The notes: a model not told the origin generated them from the sequence alone. Shown: positions 36,387 to 45,137, counted from the first letter of the stretch. The stretch: 64,000 nt of DNA from GCA-002050365 sp038235165 (GCA_038235165.1 JBBSUG010000011.1:66103-130102); one strand, 5' to 3'. Numbers and translations: made by a program.

Positions 36387-37933
36387 CTAACCTTGACCGA
36401 TGGTTCGACCGACATTCCGGGCGCGAGAAGATGCGCTTTGTCGTCGGCGGGCTGTTTGTCAAAAACTATTTTGACCGGCACGCGCTGAACGACTTTGACG
36501 TAATTTCCCGTGGCGTTTTCCGTCGGCAGTGCGCTGAAACGTGACCCCGTGCCGGCTTGGAAACTCTCTATTTTGCCTTGAAACGTCTGATCCGGGTAGG
36601 CATCAACCGTAATTTCGACCGGCATTCCGACGCGCATCAATCCCAATTGCGTTTCCTTGAAATTCGCCGTCACCCAAATATCATCCGACTGCGAAAGTGC
36701 CATCATCAGCGTTCCGGGCTGCACGAATTGTCCTTCCTGTACCGATTTGCGCGTGATGAAACCGTCTTCCGGCGAATAAATTTTAGTATTGGATAAATCG
36801 AGTTCGGCTTGGTGGACGGCGGCACGCGCCTGTTCGATGCTCGCCTGCGCCGTGTTGATCTGCGATTCGCTGACAGCGATGCGTTCCGGCGCGGCGTTCG
36901 CATCTTCGAGCCGTCCGGTTGACTCGTTGACCTGCGACTGCGTTAAATTGATTTGCGCCAGCGATTGCCGGTAATTTTCCTGTGCGACGTTGACGTTCGC
37001 CTGCGCTTCGTTGACACGCGACGCTGCCGCATCAATCTCTTTGAGTGCTGCATTATACTGCGCCTGCGCCGCTTGCAGCGCGTTCGTCGCCTGATCGAGC
37101 GATTGTCTGGAAATGTCGCCGTTGTTGAAAAGTTTTTCGCGCCGGTTATATTCAACCTGCGCCAATTTCAAATTCGATTCAACCTGCGGCGCGGTCGCCC
37201 GCGTTCGCGCCAGATTATCCTGCGCGGTTTTGACCGCCGCTCGCGCCTGATTGATTAAAGACTGCTTTGCGTCAGCGGCGGCTTTCGTTTGCTGGACGTT
37301 GCTGCGCGTCGTTTGCACGTTGGAAACCGCCTGCGATTTGCTCGCGTCGGTCGTCTTGCGCGTCAAATCAACCTGCGCCTGCGACGAGTTTTTCTGCGCT
37401 TCAGCGGCGGCAAGTTGCGCTTTGGCTTGTTCGAGTTTTGATTCGTAATCCTGCGTATTCAATTCGACGAGCAGATCGCCTTTGTGAACCTGTTGGTTGG
37501 AATTAATGTAAACTTTTGTTACATACGCCGCGATTTTCGGACTGATTTGTACTATATCGCCGTCAATAAAAGCATCGTCGGTTGATTCGTAGTGACGAGC
37601 GTTGAGCCAGTAAATTGTCGCCGCAATCGCCGCGACGAGCAGCACCGCCCCGCCGATAATGAGCGGCAGTTTGCTGCCTTTTTTCTCCGGCGTGTCTTTA
37701 AAATTTTCACTGTCGCCGCTCTCTTTTTCGGCACCAACGTTGTGTTCTGTCGCGGTCGAATGTTCTTCGGCAGTCGGTAAAAATTCTTCCTTTTTATCCG
37801 CTTTATCCGGCTCACCTTCTTCTTTTTTCGACACGGAAGAGTTCACCGCGCCGTTTTCTTTACCGCCGTTTCCATTTGTTCCCTGCTCTAAACCTCTGTT
37901 CTTCGACGTTTTCTCTGTTATTTGTTCACTCAT
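36383..37933 (-). CDS. emrA: EmrA/HlyD-type membrane fusion protein of a drug efflux pump
   Basis: 516 residues. A long charged N-terminal region (~95 residues, Glu/Lys/Ser-rich) precedes a single membrane segment (LPLIIGGAVLLVAAIAATIYWL). Then come the beta-barrel/lipoyl start (ESTDDAFIDGDIVQISPKIAAYVTKVYI), a long coiled-coil hairpin rich in Ala, Gln and Asn, and the second lipoyl half (YSPEDGFITRKSVQEGQFVQPG). This is the periplasmic adaptor that connects the EmrB-type pump to an outer-membrane channel. The cytosolic extension is unusually long for EmrA (family ~390 residues). No TolC-like gene is adjacent. Confidence 0.93.
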   Translation of the reverse strand: MSEQITEKTSKNRGLEQGTNGNGGKENGAVNSSVSKKEEGEPDKADKKEEFLPTAEEHSTATEHNVGAEKESGDSENFKDTPEKKGSKLPLIIGGAVLLVAAIAATIYWLNARHYESTDDAFIDGDIVQISPKIAAYVTKVYINSNQQVHKGDLLVELNTQDYESKLEQAKAQLAAAEAQKNSSQAQVDLTRKTTDASKSQAVSNVQTTRSNVQQTKAAADAKQSLINQARAAVKTAQDNLARTRATAPQVESNLKLAQVEYNRREKLFNNGDISRQSLDQATNALQAAQAQYNAALKEIDAAASRVNEAQANVNVAQENYRQSLAQINLTQSQVNESTGRLEDANAAPERIAVSESQINTAQASIEQARAAVHQAELDLSNTKIYSPEDGFITRKSVQEGQFVQPGTLMMALSQSDDIWVTANFKETQLGLMRVGMPVEITVDAYPDQTFQGKIESFQAGTGSRFSALPTENATGNYVKVVQRVPVKIVFDKQPADDKAHLLAPGMSVEPSVKVR

Positions 37934-38033
37934 ATCAAATTTGACGCTGATAAGTAAGCATTTACTAACTTATCTATTATATTTCGCATTTCCAATTAAA
38001 TTTGTCAAATTTCAGAGAACATTTCTTTTTGAG

Positions 38034-38120
38034 ATTCAATGTTTGAAAATCTCAAAGTGAAATCCTAGATTTAACGTTTGAAATCTTCAACGTGAAACCT
38101 GAAACCTTGAACTTTAAACC
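38034..38120. repeat. Degenerate TTGAAATCTT...AACGTGAAACCT repeats before the M16 gene
   Basis: The stretch has repeated pieces GTTTGAAAATCTC, GTTTGAAATCTTC, CGTGAAACCTGAAACC and TTGAACTTTAAACC, resembling the GAATCTGGAATTTGAAAT family with more drift. Confidence 0.5.
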
Positions 38121-38150
38121 GTTTATGTTAGGATTTCTCTTTGCGGTAAA

Positions 38151-39455
38151 ATGATGAAAGAAAATATAAACGAAACGCGATTTCCCGGTGGACTGACGAT
38201 TCTCACTGACAAAATGCCGGATGTTCGCAGTGTGACCCTCGGATTCTTTTTCCGCAAGGGGGCGCGTCACGAACCGAATGAACTAAGCGGAATCTCACAC
38301 TTTATCGAACACGCCGTGTTCAAAGGCACGGAAAAACGCAGCGCGTTGGAGATTGCGATTGAAACCGACCGGTTGGGCGGCAATCTCGATGCGTTCACGA
38401 TGCACGAGGAAACCGGATTTGCCATCAAAGTCGTTGATAATCAATTGGAGAAAGCCTTCGATTTAATCGCCGATATGCTCGGCAGTCCGATTTTTGACGA
38501 AAAAGAATTAAAGCGCGAACAAAAGGTCATCATCGAAGAAATAAAAATGATCGAAGATTCGCCCGAGGATATGTTGGGGGAGATTTTCAACAGCCAATTT
38601 TTCCCGAATCATCCGCTCGGTTTATCAATCGCCGGAACGCCGAAAACCGTCCGCACTTTTAATCACGAAACGACGCGAAAATATCACGCCGAAACTTTCA
38701 ACGCGAATAATTTAATTATCGTCGCGGCGGGCAACGTCGAACACGCGCAGATTGTAGATTTAGTAATGCAGTTCGTCCCGACTCCCGTCGGGGAAGCGTC
38801 CTGCTTCTCTTCGAACTTGAGCGCGGTACGCACTCAGGATAACTGTGATACGCCGCAAATTGCCGCTCCGATCTTTATCAAAAAGAACAAAAATCTCGAA
38901 CAGGCGCATTTAGTTATCGCCGCGCCGTTTGTTGATGCGGCAAGTGAACGCCGTTATGCCGCCGACATTTTGTCGAACGCGCTCGGCGGCGGAACTTCGT
39001 CGCGATTGTGGCAGAAAATCCGCGAAGAAAAAGGCTTGGCTTATTCGGTCGGCACGAGCGCGGCGATGTATCAGGACTGCGGAGTGTTCTCGATTTATGC
39101 CGGAACTTCGCCGAAACAAACCGAAGAAGTTTTAGATATTGCCATCAAGGAACTGCGCGAAGTCGTCAAAAACGGTATTACGGCGGACGAACTCGAACTC
39201 GTCAAAGACCAATCCGTCGCTTCGATTCTATTGGGTTTGGAAGACTCGAGCGTTCGCGCCGGCACACTCGCCCGTCTGGAAATGGTTCACGGCAGACAAA
39301 TTTCTATCGAAGAAACTTTAGAAAAAATCGAAGCCGTCACGCTCGAAGAGGTGCGGGACATCGCCAAAGAATTTTTCCAAACCGAGAAAATGTCATTCGG
39401 CGCGTTGGGCAATTTAAACGGTTTGAAAATCAAGCGCGAACATTTGGAAATTTGA
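38151..39455 (+). CDS. M16-family zinc peptidase with an in-frame repeat insertion
   Basis: 434 residues. The inverted zinc motif HxxEH is present (GISHFIEHAVFKGTEKRS), with the downstream Glu in EIAIETDRLGGNLDAFTMHEETGF and REQKVIIEEIKMIEDSP. The second half has AAPFVDAASERRYAADILSNALGGGTSSRLWQKIREEKGLAYSV, the classic M16 inactive-lobe sequence. Likely processes peptides in cytoplasm or periplasm; no signal peptide was seen. Residues ~209-231 (TPVGEASCFSSNLSAVRTQDN) do not belong to the family and are encoded by a copy of the palindromic element that also lies just past the stop codon (39460-39561). Confidence 0.92.
   Translation: MMKENINETRFPGGLTILTDKMPDVRSVTLGFFFRKGARHEPNELSGISHFIEHAVFKGTEKRSALEIAIETDRLGGNLDAFTMHEETGFAIKVVDNQLEKAFDLIADMLGSPIFDEKELKREQKVIIEEIKMIEDSPEDMLGEIFNSQFFPNHPLGLSIAGTPKTVRTFNHETTRKYHAETFNANNLIIVAAGNVEHAQIVDLVMQFVPTPVGEASCFSSNLSAVRTQDNCDTPQIAAPIFIKKNKNLEQAHLVIAAPFVDAASERRYAADILSNALGGGTSSRLWQKIREEKGLAYSVGTSAAMYQDCGVFSIYAGTSPKQTEEVLDIAIKELREVVKNGITADELELVKDQSVASILLGLEDSSVRAGTLARLEMVHGRQISIEETLEKIEAVTLEEVRDIAKEFFQTEKMSFGALGNLNGLKIKREHLEI
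38785..38840. repeat. Palindromic-element copy inside the M16 coding region
   Basis: CCGTCGGGGAAGCGTCCTGC and the bases up to GCACTCAGGAT align, with few changes, to the inverse complement of the inner part of the element at 39460-39561 (GACGGAAGC...GACGCACTCAAGAC order). The reading frame of the peptidase stays open across it. Confidence 0.8.
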
Positions 39456-39459
39456 TTCA

Positions 39460-39561
39460 GTACCGCAGCCCGTCCCGGCTGCCGTCTTGAGTGCGTCCCG
39501 CACTCGAATCTGAGGGGAAGCGGGACGCTTCCCTGACGGCAGCCGGGACGGGCTGCGGTAC
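39460..39561. repeat. Palindromic element with GTACCGCAGCCCGTCCCGG ends
   Basis: 27-base arms at 39460-39486 and 39535-39561 are exact inverse complements; the inner part holds a second palindrome around GCGTCCCGCACTCGAATCTG. It fills most of the gap between the M16 gene and hisS and could act as a terminator or RNA stabiliser. Confidence 0.92.
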
Positions 39562-39572
39562 ATTGTAAATTT

Positions 39573-40970
39573 ATGAGCAACACCAATCCGGCACGCGGAA
39601 TGCGCGATTTTCTGCCTTCCGACGTTCGCAAACGCAATTATGTCATCAACATCATCCGTGAAGTTTATGAAAAATACGGCTTTGAACCGCTCGAAACACC
39701 GTCGGTCGAAAATCTCGACACATTAACCAATAAATACGGCGAAGAAGGCAATCAATTGATGTTCAAAATCCTCAAACGCGGCGAGAAATTGCAGCAGGAA
39801 TTGAGCGAAGGGAAAATCACCGGCGAAAACGAACTAACCGATCTGGCACTGCGTTACGATTTGACCGTTCCGCTGGCGCGGGTCGTCGCCAATTACAAAA
39901 ACGATTTGCCGAAGTTTTTCAAACGCTATCAAATTCAGCCAGTCTGGAGAGCCGACCGTCCGGCGCGTGGGCGTTTCCGCGAATTTTATCAATGCGATGT
40001 TGATGCCATCGGTTCGGGTTCGATGATTGTTGAAGCCGAATTAATCTCTGCTGTTTGTGAGATTTTGGATAAATTGGGGTTTATTGATTATACAATTCGG
40101 GTCAATCACCGGGAGATACTCGGCGGAATAATGAAAGCCGCCGGAGTTCCGCCGGAAAAAAGAGCGCAGGCACTCGTCATTGTTGACAAACTCGACAAAA
40201 TCGGGCTGAACGGTATCAAAGAAGAATTGCTGGCAAATGATTTTAATGAGGAAAGTGTCAGAACGATTACACATCAAATCGAAAATCAGATTAGTTTGCT
40301 CAATTCAGCCACCAACAATTACGAATATAATTTGCAGATATTGAGCGCGACTTCGAGTCCGGCAGAAGAGTCTGCCGGAGAAAATATGGATTCGTATTGG
40401 GCGGCGAAAAAAGATTTACGGCAAATCGTCGAACACACAAAAAACGCGGCGGCGCGAAATCATATTAAGGTTGACGAAAGCCTCGTGCGCGGATTGTCGT
40501 ATTACACCGGCGCGATTTTTGAAATAAATGTCACCGATTTAGCCGGAAGTCTAGGCGGTGGCGGACGCTACGACGGATTAATCGGGATGTTCGGCAAGGA
40601 GCAAATTTCGGCAGTCGGTTTCTCGCTCGGACTCGAACGCATTCTTTTGATAATGGAAGAACGAGGAATGTTTCCCGCCGATTTGACGATTAACTCGGCA
40701 GACGTGATGGTGACAATCTGGAACGAAGAAACTGCCGGTGAAACTTTGAAATTGGCAAGCGAATTGAGACAGCAAAATCTGCGCGTTCTCGTTTACCCGG
40801 AAGCCGATAAACTCGGCAAACAGTTCAAATACGCCGATTCGATCAACATTCCGTACGTCTGCATTCTCGGTAAAAATGAACTCACCGAAAATAAGGTTGC
40901 GCTCAAAAACATGAAAACGGGCGAACAGGAAACGATTGACCGGGAAGAAATCGCCGGTAAAATCAAGTAA
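39573..40970 (+). CDS. hisS: Histidyl-tRNA synthetase
   Basis: 465 residues, slightly longer than the usual 420-450. Class II signatures: ARGMRDFLPSDVRKRNYV, LRYDLTVPLARVVA (motif 2 region), QPVWRADRPARGRFREFYQCDVD, the HisA-type LVRGLSYYTGAIFEI and GGGGRYDGLIGMFG. The C-terminal anticodon-binding domain has LRVLVYPEADKLGKQFKYAD. It charges tRNA-His in the cytoplasm. An unusual stretch around residues 258-272 (SATSSPAEESAGEN) is encoded by a small perfect palindrome (TCCGGCAGA / TCTGCCGGA) and may be a repeat-derived insertion. Confidence 0.96.
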   Translation: MSNTNPARGMRDFLPSDVRKRNYVINIIREVYEKYGFEPLETPSVENLDTLTNKYGEEGNQLMFKILKRGEKLQQELSEGKITGENELTDLALRYDLTVPLARVVANYKNDLPKFFKRYQIQPVWRADRPARGRFREFYQCDVDAIGSGSMIVEAELISAVCEILDKLGFIDYTIRVNHREILGGIMKAAGVPPEKRAQALVIVDKLDKIGLNGIKEELLANDFNEESVRTITHQIENQISLLNSATNNYEYNLQILSATSSPAEESAGENMDSYWAAKKDLRQIVEHTKNAAARNHIKVDESLVRGLSYYTGAIFEINVTDLAGSLGGGGRYDGLIGMFGKEQISAVGFSLGLERILLIMEERGMFPADLTINSADVMVTIWNEETAGETLKLASELRQQNLRVLVYPEADKLGKQFKYADSINIPYVCILGKNELTENKVALKNMKTGEQETIDREEIAGKIK

Positions 40971-41329
40971 TCGGAGCGCGAAAATCTCGTCCGCTTCAAC
41001 AAGAGCGAAGCGAAGTGTTGAATTGGAGCGCGGAAGTCTCGTCCGCTTCAATACTAGCGAAGCGAAGTGTTGAATACGTTGTCACTGTGAAATTTACAAT
41101 TAAATAAGGCGCGGTGTTAAGTTAAAAGCGTTCGGCTGTATGCACTTTATTGACAACATTGGCAACACTTCGCTTCGCTGGTGTTGGCGAACGGGACTTC
41201 CGCGCTCCGTCGGACGCTGACGCGGTGTGACGTTGAAAGCGTTCGGCTGTATAAACTTTATTGACAACGCCAGCAACTTCGCTTCGCTGGTTGGCGGACG
41301 GGACTTCAGCGCTCCGCCGGAAAATACAG
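40971..41329. repeat. Cluster of GGAGCGC-family half elements
   Basis: This 359-base gene-free gap holds at least four half copies. Two left-end units in tandem start near 40973 and 41024 (GGAGCGCGAAAATCTCGTCC and GGAGCGCGGAAGTCTCGTCC). Two right-end units follow, each with GCGTTCGGCTGTAT.CTTTATTGACAAC then CTTCGCTTCGCTGG and ending CGGGACTTC.GCGCTCCG at about 41209 and 41318. It looks like repeated insertion and partial deletion. Confidence 0.85.
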
Positions 41330-42388
41330 ATGAAAGACCAAATTCAAACCGCGCAAATCGTCGTGCCGTGTGCAAATTTTAACGAATCGCTCGAATTTTT
41401 CACTGAAAAACTCGGCTTTCGCGTTGATGTGATCTTCCCTGCCGACGAGCCTTCGACGGCGGTGATTTCCGGTTACGGCATTGATTTGCGGCTTGAAAAT
41501 TCTGATGAAAGACAACCGCTGACGTTGAAACTTTTCGGAGATTTTGCCGCGTTTACCGAACGTGAAATTTATTCACCCGACGGCGTACGAGTGATTTTTA
41601 TTGACGAACAATCAAAAATCGAAATTCCCGAAGGCACGCAGGAATTTGTTTTGAGCAAATTTGAAGATGAAAATTCGTGGAGCGTCGGACGCGCCGGAAT
41701 GCGCTATCGTGATTTGATTCCGTCGAGATTGGGCGGCAGATTCGTGGCTTCGCACATTTCGATTCCCGAGGGCGGCGAAATTCCCGATTATGTGCATTAT
41801 CATAAAATTCGGTTTCAGATGATCTATTGCATTTCCGGTTGGGCAAAACTGGTTTACGAAGATCAGGGTGCGCCGTTCATAATGAACGCCGGCGACTGCG
41901 TTTTGCAGCCGCCCGAAATTCGTCACCGCGTTTTGGAATCTTCCGCAAAATTTGAAGTTTTGGAAATCGGCTGTCCGGCAGTTCACGAAACTTTTGCCGA
42001 TCACACGCTCGCTTTACCAAACGTAAATATTGCGCCCGATAGAATTTTCGGCGAACAGTTTTTTGTTCATCACAACAATAAAAACGCAGTTTGGAAAGCA
42101 GCCGGAATCGAAGGTTTTGAAGTGCGCGACACTGGAATTAATCAAGCGACGAACGGTTTAGCTGATGTCCAAACGTGGCGGGCGACTACCGACGTAAAAT
42201 TTCCCGTCGTGCATTCAGGCGAGTTTTTGTTCTTTTTTATTGTCAAAGGTCGCCTTCATCTAAGTGGTCAGGGTGAAAGTTCCCTCTTAAATGCAGGCAG
42301 CAGTTTCGTATTGCCGAGCGGCGCGGAATATCTCATTGCTGCTGAAAAAGGACTTGAGGTGATTCGTGTGAGTCTTCCGGCGCAATAA
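41330..42388 (+). CDS. Fusion of a VOC-like domain with two cupin domains
   Basis: 352 residues from ATG 41330; the frame extends upstream into repeat DNA, so a longer start is rejected. Residues ~1-105 resemble a glyoxalase/VOC domain (QTAQIVVPCANFNESLEFFTEKLGFRVDVI). Residues ~130-240 form a cupin (GEIPDYVHYHKIRFQMIYCISG, MNAGDCVLQPPEIRHRVL), and ~270-352 a second cupin-like barrel (GEFLFFFIVKGRLHLSGQG, LNAGSSFVLPSGAEYLIA). Metal-binding His/Glu appear in the first cupin only. A metal-dependent enzyme on a small molecule is likely; the reaction is unknown. Cytoplasmic. Confidence 0.85.
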   Translation: MKDQIQTAQIVVPCANFNESLEFFTEKLGFRVDVIFPADEPSTAVISGYGIDLRLENSDERQPLTLKLFGDFAAFTEREIYSPDGVRVIFIDEQSKIEIPEGTQEFVLSKFEDENSWSVGRAGMRYRDLIPSRLGGRFVASHISIPEGGEIPDYVHYHKIRFQMIYCISGWAKLVYEDQGAPFIMNAGDCVLQPPEIRHRVLESSAKFEVLEIGCPAVHETFADHTLALPNVNIAPDRIFGEQFFVHHNNKNAVWKAAGIEGFEVRDTGINQATNGLADVQTWRATTDVKFPVVHSGEFLFFFIVKGRLHLSGQGESSLLNAGSSFVLPSGAEYLIAAEKGLEVIRVSLPAQ

Positions 42389-42440
42389 AAAATAAAGATA
42401 ACTATCGGAACAAATTCGACATCCGAATATAAAAAAAATT

Positions 42441-42995
42441 ATGAAATCAGTAAAATATAATCTATCGTTTCTGATCGCCGCCTTTTTTATCTTCGGTCAG
42501 AGCGGTCAGTCGCAAACAAAGCGTTCCGATAAAGATTTACCGAATTTCGCGCAGGTCAACACAAATTTTTATCGCGGAGGACAGCCGACTGAAGCGGGCG
42601 TAAAAGAGTTGGCGAAAATGGGCGTGAAAACAATTATTGATTTACGCGGCGAAGATAAATTATCGGAAAAGGAAGCGATTTGGGCGAAAAATGCGGGTAT
42701 CAAATTTATTCCGGTCAGTTTGAGCAATTGGTTTAAACCGAAAACTTCGGACATCGAAAGCGTCATCAAGCAAATTGACACGGCGGAAAATCAGCCGGTT
42801 TTCCTGCATTGTAAACGCGGCGCGGACAGAACCGGCACGGTCACGGCGATTTACCGCATTTCGCACGACAATTATACGGCGAAACAAGCGACTGATGAAG
42901 CAAAAAAATACGATTTCGGCTGGTGGCAATTCTGGATGAAGGATTATATCAACGATTATTACAAAGATTTTCTGAGCCGAAAACTGAACGGTTAG
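42441..42995 (+). CDS. Secreted dual-specificity/tyrosine phosphatase-like protein
   Basis: 184 residues. A signal peptide-like start (KYNLSFLIAAFFIFGQSG) is followed by a DSP fold: NFYRGGQPTEAGVKELAKMG, KTIIDLRGED and the active-site loop VFLHCKRGADRTGTV, matching CX5R with nucleophile Cys. Acts probably on phosphorylated sugars or proteins outside the cytoplasm, as in the 'fused DSP-PTPase-like' group. No operon partner is evident. Confidence 0.88.
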   Translation: MKSVKYNLSFLIAAFFIFGQSGQSQTKRSDKDLPNFAQVNTNFYRGGQPTEAGVKELAKMGVKTIIDLRGEDKLSEKEAIWAKNAGIKFIPVSLSNWFKPKTSDIESVIKQIDTAENQPVFLHCKRGADRTGTVTAIYRISHDNYTAKQATDEAKKYDFGWWQFWMKDYINDYYKDFLSRKLNG

Positions 42996-43083
42996 CAGTT
43001 ATCAGTGATTTGCTTTGGACTTTAGTTTTCCAAAATCGGATAATTGAAAATTAAAATATCAAACGATTAAGAAATTTTTAATT

Positions 43084-43569
43084 ATGTTTACAATCCGTGC
43101 TAAGTACAGCGATCAAGTTGAAGTCAAAACGAATTTGGAAAAGGTGCGCGAGTTTTTCGCCGACATCAGAAATTTTGTCGAACTAATGCCGAGCGTCGAG
43201 AGCATTCACACCGACGCGAAAGGCATCGCGCACTGGACGATTCGCGCCGACATACCGATTATCGGTGCGATAATGCAGAAATTTGACGTGCGGCTCGAAG
43301 AAAACAGCGAAGAACGTATCGAATGGCTGCCGGTCGCCGGTGAAACGAAAAATCTGCTTCGTTACGCGTCGGAATTCGTCGAAAAAGGAAAAAATTTAAC
43401 CGTCGTGCAGTTCACGCAAACCGTCGAAATGCGCCGCGATTCCGCCCGCGAACTGCATCTGCTCGCCGGTCTCGCCGGTGAATCAATTATCAGCAGCGAA
43501 ATGACCAAAAGAATCGCCGAAATGCTGAAAACTTTCTTCCGCCGCGCTCAGGAAAAGCTGGAAGCATAA
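43084..43569 (+). CDS. SRPBCC (START-like) family protein
   Basis: 161 residues. The pattern VEVKTNLEKVREFFADIRNFVELMPSVESI, then IAHWTIRADIPIIGAIMQKFDVRLEENSEERIEW, is the helix-grip fold of CoxG/polyketide-cyclase-like SRPBCC proteins, which bind a hydrophobic ligand in a cavity. Cytoplasmic. Function in this organism unknown. A palindromic repeat begins directly after the stop codon. Confidence 0.8.
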   Translation: MFTIRAKYSDQVEVKTNLEKVREFFADIRNFVELMPSVESIHTDAKGIAHWTIRADIPIIGAIMQKFDVRLEENSEERIEWLPVAGETKNLLRYASEFVEKGKNLTVVQFTQTVEMRRDSARELHLLAGLAGESIISSEMTKRIAEMLKTFFRRAQEKLEA

Positions 43570-43570
43570 T

Positions 43571-43799
43571 GGAGCGCGGAAGTCCTGTTCGCCAACCAGC
43601 GCAGCGAAGTTGCCAGCATTGTCAGTGTAGTTCTGATGGATGGAAGCATCCAACGTCTCGCTTTAAAACGGAGCGCGGAAGTCTCGTCCGCCCAACAAGC
43701 AATAGCGATGTTGGAAGCGTTGTCAGTCTAGTTCAAATGTATGAACGCATTCAACGCATCGCTTCGTTGGCGTTGAAGCGGCCGAGACTTCCGCGCTCC
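43571..43799. repeat. Two fused GGAGCGC-ended elements
   Basis: A left half copy (GGAGCGCGGAAGTCCTGTTC... to ~43670) is followed by a complete one (43675-43799: GGAGCGCGGAAGTCTCGTCC ... GGCCGAGACTTCCGCGCTCC). Both carry the GTTGTCAGT.TAGTTC...ATGNATG.A.GC centre. Confidence 0.88.
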
Positions 43800-43825
43800 G
43801 TCTAAAAGTTTATTGGAGAAATAAT

Positions 43826-44731
43826 ATGAAAAAAACACTACTTTTAATCGCAATTGTCACACTATTTTTTGTTTCAAACATTTTCGCGCAGTTGACTTTG
43901 CCGCGCGGTTCGCAGCGCGGTGAAGTCGCGCAGACGGTCGGTGACACGCGGATCGCGCTCGTTTATGACCGCCCGAATGCCAAAACGCGGGAAATATACG
44001 GATGCGAAACGACTGATTTGATTCCCAAAGGCGGGGTAAATTATCCGTGTCTCGTTCCCTACGGTCAAGTTTGGCGAACGGGTGCGGACGAAAACACGAC
44101 TTTTGAAACAAATCACGATTTAAGAATCAACGGTCAGACGCTGCCCGCCGGAAAATACGGTTTTCATACGATTCCGGGCAAAGAAGAGTGGACGATCATT
44201 TTCAGCAAAACAAACGATGCGTGGGGCAGTTTTTCCTACAAACAGGCGGACGACCAACTGCGCGTAACCGCGAAACCGGAAACCGCCGATTTTCACGAAA
44301 CGATGTCGCTCGGCGTGGAAAACGTCAAACCGACGACCGCCGATGTCGTGATTCGCTGGGCGAAACTGCGTGTTCCGTTCACAGTTGATGTCGGCGATTT
44401 GAACGGCAGAGTTCTCGGTGATATTCGTCAGCAGATGAAAAGTTTGAAAGCTGACGATTCGCGGACACCGCTCACGGCAGCAAATTATGTTTATTCGCAG
44501 AAAATGACGGCGAGTTACCCGGAAGCTATTGGCTGGCTCGATATGTCTTTGAAGGCAAAAGAAACTCCCAACGCACTCGGCTTAAAAGCAAATCTTTTGG
44601 CTGACACGGGCAAAAAATCCGAAGCGATCAAAAGTGCCGAACGCGCCGTGATGGTCGCCAAAACAGCTAATCCAAAAGCTGACACCAGCGATTTGGAAAA
44701 GCGTATTAAAGAATGGAAAATGAATAAATAA
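43826..44731 (+). CDS. Secreted DUF2911 protein
   Basis: 301 residues, with GGAG before the ATG and a signal peptide (KKTLLLIAIVTLFFVSNIFAQ). Residues ~25-190 match DUF2911: LPRGSQRGEVAQTVGDTRIALVYDRP, VPYGQVWRTGADENTTFET, LPAGKYGFHTIPGKEEWTIIFSK and WAKLRVPFTVDV. The remaining ~100 residues are helical and TPR-like (ASYPEAIGWLDMSLKAKE, SEAIKSAERAV). Exported; function unknown for the family, which is common in Bacteroidota and Acidobacteriota. A terminator follows. Confidence 0.9.
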   Translation: MKKTLLLIAIVTLFFVSNIFAQLTLPRGSQRGEVAQTVGDTRIALVYDRPNAKTREIYGCETTDLIPKGGVNYPCLVPYGQVWRTGADENTTFETNHDLRINGQTLPAGKYGFHTIPGKEEWTIIFSKTNDAWGSFSYKQADDQLRVTAKPETADFHETMSLGVENVKPTTADVVIRWAKLRVPFTVDVGDLNGRVLGDIRQQMKSLKADDSRTPLTAANYVYSQKMTASYPEAIGWLDMSLKAKETPNALGLKANLLADTGKKSEAIKSAERAVMVAKTANPKADTSDLEKRIKEWKMNK

Positions 44732-44744
44732 TCGCTGGAGACAG

Positions 44745-44794
44745 AATATTCCCGTCAAGCATTCACTAAAAACTTGACGGGAATATTTATTTTT
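44745..44794 (+). terminator. Rho-independent terminator
   Basis: AATATTCCCGTCAAG (44745-44759) pairs with CTTGACGGGAATATT (44773-44787), followed by TATTTTT. It ends the DUF2911 gene. Confidence 0.92.
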
Positions 44795-44839
44795 GACATA
44801 ATCCTTAATGAAATCGAATTTCAAGTTCTTTTATTTATT

Positions 44840-45115
44840 ATGAAACAAAACATTGCCGCTAAGTTTCCTCCGATTGTTTCCGATGAGAAAAAAATCGAAG
44901 TTTCGCTGACCGACGATCAGGCAATTATTAAACTTTCGACGTGGACGGAAGATGTAGGTTGGTTCTGTCAAAAAACACTGTCAATTGATGTTGAGATGTT
45001 AGACGATCTGCACCGCGTCATCGCTGCTGCGCGTTACCGCACGAACAAGCAAGAAGTCCAGACAACATTGCCTATCGCAAGCAGTAAAGTTCTCAAATTT
45101 CCGAGTTTTTCGTAG
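44840..45115 (+). CDS. Small protein of unknown function
   Basis: 91 residues from ATG 44840; the frame opens earlier inside the preceding terminator, so the shorter form is chosen. Sequence: MKQNIAAKFPPIVSDEKKIEVSL, then LSTWTEDVGWFCQKTLSI and LHRVIAAARYRTNKQE. It looks like a compact folded beta-alpha protein without signal or catalytic motif; not recognised. It has its own bidirectional terminator downstream, so it is a separate transcription unit. Confidence 0.65.
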   Translation: MKQNIAAKFPPIVSDEKKIEVSLTDDQAIIKLSTWTEDVGWFCQKTLSIDVEMLDDLHRVIAAARYRTNKQEVQTTLPIASSKVLKFPSFS

Positions 45116-45137
45116 TTTCTCCAACGAAAAAATTAAA

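Noticed and set aside
37000..37450. Short plus-strand Arg/Cys-rich frames
   Set aside because: They are antisense to the Ala/Gln-rich coiled coil of EmrA, whose codon bias opens the opposite frames.
40971..41329. Insertion sequence
   Set aside because: No transposase is encoded; the structure is of tandem half palindromes only.
41100..41375. 91-residue minus-strand open frame
   Set aside because: Translation of repeat DNA in the half-element cluster.
22274..43799. CRISPR array from the recurrent repeats
   Set aside because: Copies are palindromic, far apart, of unequal length and lack regular spacers or cas genes.
43569..43805. 78-residue open frame
   Set aside because: Entirely made of the GGAGCGC palindromic repeats; similar ERGSPVRQ or RWLADETSALRR peptides arise at every copy.
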